DNA of 11,520 bases from CAZKTO01 sp964555685 (GTDB lineage Bacteria; Chloroflexota; Dehalococcoidia; SHYB01). Under the pieces are notes generated by a model. It did no database searches and was not told where the DNA came from. It saw nothing but the letters and a program-made list of their open reading frames with translations. The stretch lies in the NCBI GenBank assembly GCA_964555685.1, contig CAZKTO010000078.1, forward strand, positions 1 through 11,520, in the 5' to 3' direction. Shown piece after piece: positions 6,077 through 11,520 of the stretch. A program made the translations under genes and the position numbers. Within the stretch, counting starts at the first letter, position 1; every line of letters starts with the position of its first letter.

Positions 6077-6835
6077 GTGAGATTCCAAGGGAAAGCGGGC
6101 ATCGTGACGGGCGCCGCCGACGGCATGGGCCGCGCCACGGCCGTCAAGCTCGCCCAGGAGGGGGCCGACGTTCTCATCGTCGACGTGCATGCCGCCGGGC
6201 TGCGGGAGACGGCCAACCTCGTCGCCCGAGCCGATCGCCGGGCCGTCGAGCTTGTCGCCGACGTCAGCGCGCCCGAGGCCCCGCGCCGCATCGTCGAGGC
6301 CGCCGTCCGCGCCTTCGGGTCGTTCGACATCCTGGTCAACAACGCCGGCGTCTCCACGGGCGCGACGTTCCTGGAGGTGCCGGAGGAGGTCCTGGACCGG
6401 GTGCTGGCGGTGAACCTCCTGGCCCCCTTCCTCATCGGCCAGGAGGCCGCCCGCCACTGGATCGAGCGCAAGAAGCCGGGGCGCATCATCAACATCGGCT
6501 CCATCAACGCCGAGACGATCCAGGGCCTCTCGACCGCCTACTGCGCCTCCAAGGGCGGCATCCGCATGCTGACCAAGGCCGCCGCCTGCGACCTGGGGCC
6601 CCATGGCATCACCGTCAACGCCGTGGGCCCGGGCCACACGCGCACCGGCATGACCCGCGGCCCCCTTTCGAACCCTGCGCTGGAGCGCGACTGGATCTCC
6701 CGCACGCCCCTGGGCCGCCTGGGCGAGCCCGAGGACATCGCCAACGCCGTCGCCTTCCTCGCCTCCGACGAGGCATCCTACATCACCGGCCAGACCATCT
6801 ACGTCGAAGGCGGACGGACCATCCACATCCCCTAG
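6077..6835 (+). CDS. SDR-family oxidoreductase (second of a tandem pair)
   Basis: A 252-residue classical SDR, paralogue of the preceding gene. TGAADGMG is at 11-18, Asp36 ends strand 2 (IVDVH, NAD preference by family rule), Asp62 follows strand 3 (ADVS), and NNAG is at 88-91. The catalytic Asn113, Ser142, Tyr155 and Lys159 are all present. The open frame extends far upstream, but only the GTG at 6077 aligns with the N-terminus of its neighbour (MRFQGK versus MRLKGK). It has AGGG seven bases before it, while a better AAGGAG lies too far away at the previous stop. The loop at about 193-210, which shapes the substrate pocket, differs from the paralogue, whereas the C-terminal 24-residue block is identical. 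The substrates therefore may differ. A hairpin lies 33 bp after the stop. The enzyme is probably complete and functional. Confidence 0.94.
   Translation: MRFQGKAGIVTGAADGMGRATAVKLAQEGADVLIVDVHAAGLRETANLVARADRRAVELVADVSAPEAPRRIVEAAVRAFGSFDILVNNAGVSTGATFLEVPEEVLDRVLAVNLLAPFLIGQEAARHWIERKKPGRIINIGSINAETIQGLSTAYCASKGGIRMLTKAAACDLGPHGITVNAVGPGHTRTGMTRGPLSNPALERDWISRTPLGRLGEPEDIANAVAFLASDEASYITGQTIYVEGGRTIHIP
6734..6801 (+). repeat. Direct repeat copy 2 (3' end of second SDR gene)
   Basis: Partner of 5958-6025, offset by 776 bases. Recombination between the two copies would delete one gene-length unit and leave one intact hybrid SDR gene in frame. Confidence 0.85.
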
Positions 6836-6868
6836 GCGGGCGGAGGCGGGAGCCGGCGTGGCGCGAGA

Positions 6869-6892
6869 CGGCGCCGACGAACTCCGGCGCCG
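6869..6892 (+). terminator. Hairpin downstream of the SDR pair (terminator-like, no T-tract)
   Basis: CGGCGCCG at 6869-6876 and again at 6885-6892 forms an 8-bp GC-only stem with an 8-base loop, 33 bp after the SDR stop. No T-run follows (GGGGCC instead), so intrinsic termination is doubtful. It could end the transcript by another route or protect its 3' end. Confidence 0.35.
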
Positions 6893-6941
6893 GGGGCCAG
6901 CGAACCTCCCCAATGCGATGGCCTCGCCCATCCGCGGCGCC

Positions 6942-6970
6942 TTGACAGCCCGTACCGTTCCTTGTAGCGT
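6942..6970 (+). promoter_or_regulatory. Upstream promoter of the tRNA cluster, or promoter of a short unannotated transcript
   Basis: Exact TTGACA at 6942-6947, a 17-base spacer, and TAGCGT at 6965-6970. The start would be near 6977, 88 bases before tRNA-Lys. No coding start with a ribosome-binding site follows closely. The simplest reading is a second, distal promoter for the tRNAs. Confidence 0.55.
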
Positions 6971-7015
6971 GACCCCCGTTTGGCGAAGTGCGCGTGACTC
7001 AAGCTGGGGCCCCGC

Positions 7016-7044
7016 TTGACACCCCTATACCCCTATGCTAGAGT
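7016..7044 (+). promoter_or_regulatory. Proximal promoter of tRNA-Lys
   Basis: Exact TTGACA at 7016-7021, a 17-base spacer, and TAGAGT at 7039-7044 preceded by TGC (extended -10). The start would be near 7051, about 14 bases before the mature tRNA 5' end. This is the typical position for a bacterial tRNA promoter. Confidence 0.8.
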
Positions 7045-7064
7045 CCCAACACTTTGCCACGGGT

Positions 7065-7136
7065 GGCCCGGTAGCTCAGTGGTAGAGCGGCGGACTCTTA
7101 ATCCGTTGGTCGTGGGTTCAAATCCCTCCCGGGTCA
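7065..7136 (+). tRNA. tRNA-Lys(CTT)
   Basis: A full cloverleaf. The acceptor GGCCCGG (7065-7071) pairs with CCGGGTC, with one G-U, followed by discriminator A. The D-stem is GCTC/GAGC. The anticodon stem GCGGA/TCCGT encloses the loop CTCTTAA, giving anticodon CTT (Lys, AAG codons). The T-loop is TTCAAAT. The T-stem GTGGG/CCCTC contains one T-T mismatch at pair 50-64. CCA is not encoded (TGA follows). Only AAG is read efficiently by this anticodon, which fits GC-rich codon use; a TTT-anticodon tRNA should exist elsewhere. Confidence 0.95.
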
Positions 7137-7157
7137 TGAACCCTTTCGCACCGGAGC

Positions 7158-7181
7158 GGCGCCCGCCAGAGCGGGAGCGCC
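7158..7181 (+). other. Hairpin between the two tRNA genes
   Basis: CCCGC (7162-7166) pairs with GCGGG (7171-7175) around CAGA, extended by GGCG/CGCC after a 2-base bulge. It lies about 22 bases after tRNA-Lys. It lacks a T-tract and may be a processing structure or chance. The rest of the spacer to tRNA-Leu shows no gene. Confidence 0.3.
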
Positions 7182-7253
7182 CGCCCCGTGGGACCAGGCG
7201 TGGGAGAGGCGGCCCCGAATCGAGGACCTCCGGATAGCGCGGAGCAGTGCGCC

Positions 7254-7335
7254 GGGGAAGTGTCGGAACTGGCAGACGAGCATGACCTAGGATCATGTGC
7301 CGCGAGGCGTAGGAGTTCGAGTCTCCTCTTCCCCA
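7254..7335 (+). tRNA. tRNA-Leu(TAG) with an atypical anticodon loop
   Basis: A class II cloverleaf. The acceptor GGGGAAG (7254-7260) pairs with CTTCCCC (7328-7334), followed by discriminator A73 as expected for Leu. The D-stem is TCG/CGA, and the long variable arm GCC-GCGA-GGC lies at about 7299-7308. The T-arm AGGAG-TTCGAGT-CTCCT is perfect. The anticodon stem CATGA/TCATG encloses CCTAGGA, giving anticodon TAG (reads CUN Leu codons). Position 33 is C (7287) instead of the near-universal U. CCA is not encoded. No separate promoter was seen, so it is probably co-transcribed with tRNA-Lys. Confidence 0.93.
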
Positions 7336-7434
7336 CTCCTTGACGCCTTCCTTGCGAGCACCGCGGGCCAAAGCGTCTCCCTGACCGCAGCCCCGCGTGC
7401 GCCCGACCAGATTCCTGACCATGAGGAAACCGCA

Positions 7435-8439
7435 GTGACCACCGACGGCAAGAACACCCTCCTCGAAGTCCAAGACGTCCGCACCTACTTCTACACACAA
7501 CGGGGTGTCGTCAAGGCCGTCGATGGCGTCACGTGGAACCTGAAAGAGGGCGAGACCATCGCCCTGGTAGGCGAGAGCGGCTCCGGGAAGAGCGTCAGCG
7601 CGCTCACCGTGATGCGCCTGATCCCCGACCCGCCGGGGAAGGTGGTCAGCGGCAAGATCGTCTTCCAGGGCCAGGACCTCCTGCAGATGTCCAACGACGA
7701 GATACGGCACATCCGCGGGAACAAGATCGCCATGATCTTCCAGGAGCCCATGACGTCGCTGAACCCGGTGCTCACGATCAACCGGCAGCTGACGGAGACC
7801 CTGGAGCTCCACCTCAAGATGAACAAGTCCTCGGCCCGAAAGCGCGCCATCGAGCTCCTGGAGACCGTGGGCATCCCGGACGCCCACCGCCGCGTCGACG
7901 ACTACCCGCACCAGTTCAGCGGCGGCATGCGCCAGCGCGTCATGATCGCCATGGCGCTCTCCTGCGACCCGAAGCTCATCATCGCCGACGAGCCCACAAC
8001 CGCTCTCGACGTCACCATCCAGGCCCAGGTGCTGGAGGTGGTGAAGGAGCTCTCGGAGAAGTTCAACACCTCGATCCTCATCATCACGCACAACCTGGGC
8101 GTCGTGGCGCGCCACGCCGCCCGCGTCAACGTCATGTACGCCGGGCACATCGTAGAGTCGGGGTCCGCCCGCGACATCTACGGCAACCCGCAGCACCCGT
8201 ACACCCTGGGCCTGCTCCAGTCCGTACCCCGTCTCGATGAGCCGCGCAAGTCCCGCCTGGTGCCCATCGAGGGCCAGCCGCCGGACCTCATGAACCTGCC
8301 CGCGGGCTGCCCCTTCCGCGTGCGGTGCCGCTTCGCCGTCGACCGGTGCGCCGAGGAGAACCCGCCGCTCATGCCCGTGGGCGCCGACCACTGGTCGGCC
8401 TGCTGGGTCGCCGCGAAGGAAGGAGGGCTCCCCAAGTGA
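7435..8439 (+). CDS. dppD: Peptide/nickel-type ABC transporter ATPase, DppD/OppD family
   Basis: A 334-residue cytoplasmic motor subunit that powers the DppB/DppC-type channel. Walker A is GESGSGKS at 46-53, the Q-loop glutamine is Gln103 (IFQEP), the signature FSGGMRQR is at 161-168, Walker B with the catalytic glutamate is LIIADEP at 181-187, the D-loop is ALD at 190-192, and the switch histidine is His219. The C-terminal oligopeptide-transporter extension carries Cys292, Cys298, Cys305 and Cys323 (spacing 5, 6, 17). The frame is open well upstream into the tRNA-Leu gene, but the GTG at 7435 with GAGGA seven bases before it is the credible start. No promoter was found in the 99-bp gap after tRNA-Leu, so it may be read through from the tRNA transcript. 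It overlaps the next ATPase by 4 bp (GTGA), indicating translational coupling. Confidence 0.95.
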   Translation: MTTDGKNTLLEVQDVRTYFYTQRGVVKAVDGVTWNLKEGETIALVGESGSGKSVSALTVMRLIPDPPGKVVSGKIVFQGQDLLQMSNDEIRHIRGNKIAMIFQEPMTSLNPVLTINRQLTETLELHLKMNKSSARKRAIELLETVGIPDAHRRVDDYPHQFSGGMRQRVMIAMALSCDPKLIIADEPTTALDVTIQAQVLEVVKELSEKFNTSILIITHNLGVVARHAARVNVMYAGHIVESGSARDIYGNPQHPYTLGLLQSVPRLDEPRKSRLVPIEGQPPDLMNLPAGCPFRVRCRFAVDRCAEENPPLMPVGADHWSACWVAAKEGGLPK

Positions 8440-9482
8440 CCACCAAAGAGAGCACTACCGCTCGTGGCGCGACCGGGACCCTGGCCCGCGACGGCGGGGG
8501 CTCCAACGGCGATGTCCTCCTCGACGTCAAGGGCCTCAAGATGTACTTCCCCGTCACCCAGGGGCTCGTCTTCCAGCGCAAGGTCGCCGACATCAAGGCC
8601 GTCGACGGGATCAGCTTCCACATCAAGAGGGGCGAGACGCTGGGCCTGGTAGGCGAGAGCGGCTGCGGCAAGACCACCACCGGCCGCGCCATCCTGCAGC
8701 TCTACCGGCCCACCGCCGGCGAGATCATGTTCCAAGGGCAGGACCTCACCAAGATGCAGCACCGGGAGATCCGGCTCATGCGCCGGAAGATGCAGATCAT
8801 CTTCCAGGACCCGTACGGCTCCCTGAACCCGCGCATGACGTGCGGCGGCATCGTCGGCGAGCCCCTCGTCATCCATAACCTGGTACAGACCAAGGCCGAG
8901 CGCGTCGCCCGGGTGGAGGAGCTGCTCACCGTCGTCGGCCTCAACCCGTACATGAAGGACCGCTACCCCCACGAGTTCAGCGGCGGCCAGCGCCAGCGCA
9001 TCGGCATCGCCCGCGCGCTCGCCGTCCAGCCGGAGTTCATCGTCTGCGACGAGCCGGTCTCGGCCCTGGACGTCTCCATTCAGGCCCAGATCATCAACCT
9101 CCTGGAGGAGCTCCAGAACCAGTTCAGCCTCACCTACCTCTTCATCGCCCACGACCTGGCCGTCGTCCGCCACATCAGCGACCGCGTGGCCGTCATGTAC
9201 CTGGGCAAGATCATGGAGGTAGCCAACCGGGACGAGATCTACGAGAATCCCCTGCACCCGTACACCAAGGCCCTGCTCTCGGCCGTGCCGGTGCCGGACC
9301 CCGTCGTCGAGTCCAAGCGCGAGCGCATCATCCTCACGGGTGACGTGCCCAGCCCCCTGCGCCCGCCCTCCGGATGCGTCTTCCACACGCGCTGCCCTAT
9401 CGCCATCGACATCTGCAAAGAGGCGATCCCGGAGTGGCGCGAGGTGGCGCCCACCCACTGGGCCGCGTGTCACCGGGTCTAA
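8436..9482 (+). CDS. dppF: Peptide/nickel-type ABC transporter ATPase, DppF/OppF family
   Basis: A 348-residue second ATPase, partner of the DppD-like protein. A low-complexity lead of about 25 residues precedes the fold. Walker A is GESGCGKT at 73-80, the Q-loop is Gln124 (IFQDPYGSLNPR), the signature FSGGQRQR is at 181-188, Walker B is FIVCDEP at 201-207, the D-loop is ALD at 210-212, and His239 is the switch. The C-terminal extension has Cys314, Cys320, Cys327 and Cys345, with the same 5-6-17 spacing as its partner. The GTG start overlaps the upstream TGA as GTGA and has AAGGAGGG inside the previous gene, which supports it over longer in-frame starts. Its codons open GTGACCACC, as does the partner gene. 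A terminator hairpin follows. No permease or binding-protein gene is adjacent; the permeases at 1616-3514 are the natural partners. Confidence 0.95.
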   Translation: MTTKESTTARGATGTLARDGGGSNGDVLLDVKGLKMYFPVTQGLVFQRKVADIKAVDGISFHIKRGETLGLVGESGCGKTTTGRAILQLYRPTAGEIMFQGQDLTKMQHREIRLMRRKMQIIFQDPYGSLNPRMTCGGIVGEPLVIHNLVQTKAERVARVEELLTVVGLNPYMKDRYPHEFSGGQRQRIGIARALAVQPEFIVCDEPVSALDVSIQAQIINLLEELQNQFSLTYLFIAHDLAVVRHISDRVAVMYLGKIMEVANRDEIYENPLHPYTKALLSAVPVPDPVVESKRERIILTGDVPSPLRPPSGCVFHTRCPIAIDICKEAIPEWREVAPTHWAACHRV

Positions 9483-9542
9483 CCAGCCAGCCACCGGCGG
9501 CCTGTCGTCGCGTCCGGCCGGCGCTCACCACCAGCCTGCAGT

Positions 9543-9566
9543 CGAGGGGCCCGTTGGGCCCCCTCG
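9543..9566 (+). terminator. Rho-independent-type terminator of the ATPase operon
   Basis: CGAGGGGCCC at 9543-9552 pairs with GGGCCCCCTCG at 9556-9566, with one unpaired C and a GTT loop, followed by CGTTTCC. It lies 60 bp after the DppF-like stop and before lepA. The T-tract is short, as is common in GC-rich genomes. Confidence 0.65.
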
Positions 9567-9611
9567 CGTTTCCGGGGCCCAGCTGGCGCCGTCCGTGCCG
9601 CCCACCTCCTG

Positions 9612-9620
9612 TGCTACGAT
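9612..9620 (+). promoter_or_regulatory. Extended -10 promoter for lepA
   Basis: TGCTACGAT at 9612-9620 reads as TGN plus a TACGAT -10 box. No good -35 is seen 17 bases upstream, which an extended -10 can tolerate. Transcription would start near 9627, only about three bases before the lepA ATG, so the message would be almost leaderless. Confidence 0.45.
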
Positions 9621-9629
9621 GAAACAGCT

Positions 9630-11489
9630 ATGGACCAGTCTCGCATCCGCAACTTCTGCATCATCGCCCACATCGACCACGGCAAGTCCACCCTGGCCGA
9701 CCGCCTGCTGGAGGCAACCCATACCATCCCCGAGCGGCAGATGGCCGACCAGTTCCTCGACCAGATGGACCTGGAGCGCGAGCGGGGCATCACTATCAAG
9801 GCCCACCCCATCCGCATGATCTACCGCGCCGCCGATGGCCTCGACTACGAGCTGAACCTCCTGGACACCCCCGGCCACGTGGAGTTCTCCTACGAGGTCT
9901 CCCGCAGCGTCGCCGCCTCCGAGGGGGCGCTCCTCGTCGTCGACGCCAGCCAGGGCATCCAGGCCCAGACCCTCGCCAACGTCTACCTCGCCCTCGAGAA
10001 CAACCTCGTCATCATCCCCATCGTCAACAAGATCGACCTGCCGTCCGCCGAGCCCGAGCGCGTGGCCCAGGAGATCGTGGACACCTTCGGCTTCGACAAG
10101 GACGAGGTGCTCTTCATCTCAGCCAAGGAGGGCACCGGCGTCACCGAGCTGCTCGAGCGCGTCGTCCTGCGCATCCCCGCGCCCAGGGGCTCGCCCCAGG
10201 CGCCCCTGCGGGCCCTCCTCTTCGACTCCAAGTACGACTCGTACAAAGGCGTCATCGCCTCGGTCCGGGTGATGGACGGGCGCATCGCCGTCGGCCAGCG
10301 GCTGCGGCTCATGGCCAGCGGGACGGTCATCGACCCCATCGAGGTCGGCGCCTTCAAGCCGGACTTCGCCCCGCTGCCCAGCCTGGAGACGGGCGAGGTG
10401 GGCTACATCGCCACGGGGCTCAAGAGCGTCTTGGAGAGCCGCGTTGGCGACACGGTGACGCTGGATGCCTCGCCGGCCACCCAGCCCCTCTCCGGGTACA
10501 AGGAGCTCAAGCCCATGGTCTTCGCCGGGCTCTTTCCCGCCGAGGGGCAGGACTACCTGCCTCTGCGCGACGCCCTGGACAAGCTCAAGCTCAACGACGC
10601 CGGCCTCGTCTACCAGATGGAGAACAGCATTGCCCTGGGCTTCGGCTTCCGCTGCGGGTTCCTGGGCATGCTCCACATGGAGATCGTCCAGACGCGCCTG
10701 GAGCGCGAGTACGGCCTCGACCTGCTCGCCACGGCGCCCAGCGTCGCCTACCAGGTCGTCACCAGCACCGGCGAGATCATCGAGATCGACAGCCCCGCCA
10801 AGCTGCCGTCTCCGAACCACTACACGGAGGTGCGGGAGCCGTGGCTGGAGGTCTCCATCATCGTGCCCAACCGGTTCATCGGCGTCATCATGGACCTGGT
10901 CTCGACGCGGCGCGGCGAGTTCAAGAAGATGGAGTACCTGGACGCCCGGGCCGCGCCGCCGCGGAGCGGGGATACGGCCGGCGCCCATCAGGAGCCGTCC
11001 AAGGACCCGCGGGTGCTCCTCGTCTACCACATCCCCCTGGCCGAGGTCCTGGTGGACTTCTACGACCAGCTCAAGTCCCGCACCCAGGGCTACGCATCCA
11101 TGGACTACCACTTCCTGGAGTACCGCACCGGCGACCTGGTCAAGGTGGATATCCTGGTCGCCGGCAAGCCCGTGGACGCCCTCTCGCTCATCGCCGACCG
11201 GAAGGACGCCTACCACAGCGGGCGCGCGCTCGTCGAGCGGCTGAAGGAGCTCATCCCTCGCCAGCTCTTCGAGGTGCCCGTGCAGGCCGCCGTGGGCAGC
11301 AAGATCATCGCCCGCGAGACGATCCGCGCCAAGCGCAAGGACGTGCTGGCCAAGTGCTACGGCGGCGACGTGACGCGCAAGATGAAGCTCCTGAAGAAGC
11401 AGTCCGAGGGGAAGAAGCGCCTCAAGATGGTGGGGAACGTCGAGATCCCGCAGGAGGCCTTCCTGGCGCTGCTGAAGCTGGAGCGATAG
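9630..11489 (+). CDS. lepA: Elongation factor 4 (LepA), translational GTPase
   Basis: A 619-residue ribosome-associated GTPase of the EF-G-like class. G1 AHIDHGKST is at 13-21, switch I RERGITIKA is at about 50-58, G3 DTPGH is at 79-83, G4 NKID is at 133-136 and G5 SAK is at 164-166. Domain II and the two alpha/beta domains follow, with GFRCGFLGMLHMEI at 338-352 and LKSRTQGYASMDY at 481-493. The LepA-specific basic C-terminal domain is complete (AKRKDVLAKCYGGDVTRK at about 567-584). It is longer than E. coli LepA (599 residues), owing mainly to about 20 extra charged residues at roughly 440-460, in the loop before VLLVYHIPLAEV. The ATG at 9630 is set by the conserved start RNFCIIAHIDHGKS and has no Shine-Dalgarno. 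It is preceded by a terminator and an extended -10, so it is its own transcription unit. Confidence 0.98.
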   Translation: MDQSRIRNFCIIAHIDHGKSTLADRLLEATHTIPERQMADQFLDQMDLERERGITIKAHPIRMIYRAADGLDYELNLLDTPGHVEFSYEVSRSVAASEGALLVVDASQGIQAQTLANVYLALENNLVIIPIVNKIDLPSAEPERVAQEIVDTFGFDKDEVLFISAKEGTGVTELLERVVLRIPAPRGSPQAPLRALLFDSKYDSYKGVIASVRVMDGRIAVGQRLRLMASGTVIDPIEVGAFKPDFAPLPSLETGEVGYIATGLKSVLESRVGDTVTLDASPATQPLSGYKELKPMVFAGLFPAEGQDYLPLRDALDKLKLNDAGLVYQMENSIALGFGFRCGFLGMLHMEIVQTRLEREYGLDLLATAPSVAYQVVTSTGEIIEIDSPAKLPSPNHYTEVREPWLEVSIIVPNRFIGVIMDLVSTRRGEFKKMEYLDARAAPPRSGDTAGAHQEPSKDPRVLLVYHIPLAEVLVDFYDQLKSRTQGYASMDYHFLEYRTGDLVKVDILVAGKPVDALSLIADRKDAYHSGRALVERLKELIPRQLFEVPVQAAVGSKIIARETIRAKRKDVLAKCYGGDVTRKMKLLKKQSEGKKRLKMVGNVEIPQEAFLALLKLER

Positions 11490-11520
11490 CCCTCACCCCG
11501 TGACCCCCTCTCCGGACCGG

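Noticed and set aside
7065..7335. tRNA pair as an integration site for a mobile element
   Set aside because: No integrase, no duplicated tRNA 3' end and no change of composition was seen on either side.
7340..7368. TTGACG after tRNA-Leu as promoter of the ATPase genes
   Set aside because: No -10-like hexamer occurs 16-18 bases downstream (GCGGGC region).
7297..7434. Longer start for the DppD-like ATPase beginning inside tRNA-Leu
   Set aside because: The ATG is within the tRNA, the extra 46 residues are unlike the family, and the GTG at 7435 has a good ribosome site and a family-like N-terminus.
7033..8391. Minus-strand open frame of 452 codons
   Set aside because: It runs across both tRNA genes and antisense to the DppD-like ATPase. 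A real gene would not cover two structured tRNAs.
8178..9494. Minus-strand open frame of 438 codons
   Set aside because: Antisense shadow of the DppF-like ATPase with composition typical of GC-rich complement frames.
10119..11216. Minus-strand open frame of 365 codons
   Set aside because: Antisense shadow of lepA; no domain and no ribosome-binding site that would justify it.

Overview
The window is GC-rich (by eye about two thirds G+C), tightly packed bacterial chromosome. It has strong codon bias, frequent GTG starts, tRNA genes without an encoded CCA, and a bacterial LepA. The style (several SDR oxidoreductases, a phosphotriesterase-family hydrolase, a peptide-type ABC importer, and a LepA with an SRTQGYAS segment) would suit a Chloroflexota/Dehalococcoidia-like or similar uncultured high-GC lineage. 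That placement is a tentative inference and no marker in the window settles it. No phage, transposon, plasmid, CRISPR or toxin-antitoxin signature was seen.

Layout. Minus strand, positions 3631 to 1: a good sigma70-type promoter, then a DppB-like permease, a DppC-like permease, a phosphotriesterase-family metal hydrolase, and the N-terminal part of an SDR dehydrogenase cut by the window start. A perfect 12-bp stem separates the permeases from the two enzymes. Minus strand, 5132 to 3676: a separately promoted persulfide dioxygenase-rhodanese fusion, with a 12-bp palindrome lying on the predicted start point. Plus strand, 5222 to 6835: a promoter and two tandem paralogous SDR oxidoreductases. 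Plus strand, 6942 to 7335: two promoter-like sites, tRNA-Lys(CTT) and tRNA-Leu(TAG). Plus strand, 7435 to 9482: the two ATPases (DppD/DppF type), overlapping by 4 bp and closed by a terminator hairpin. Plus strand, 9630 to 11489: lepA, apparently with a near-leaderless transcript.

How it fits together. The permeases (minus strand) and ATPases (plus strand) can supply the four membrane and motor subunits of one peptide/nickel-type ABC importer, split between two operons nearly 4 kb apart. No substrate-binding protein is present. The hydrolase and SDR genes downstream of the permeases suggest an uptake-and-catabolism unit for an ester, lactone or phosphoester-like compound. The substrate cannot be read from the sequence. 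The persulfide dioxygenase fusion is an independent sulfide/persulfide detoxification gene. tRNAs and lepA are housekeeping.

The most noteworthy signals are: (1) a recurrent promoter architecture with an exact TTGACA, an exact 17-bp spacer and a TAGNNT -10; (2) a palindrome on the persulfide dioxygenase start point; (3) a tRNA-Leu with C instead of the near-universal U33; (4) the tandem SDR pair with a 68-bp block of near-identity; and (5) matched four-cysteine motifs in both ATPases. I did not find a clearly new multi-gene system.
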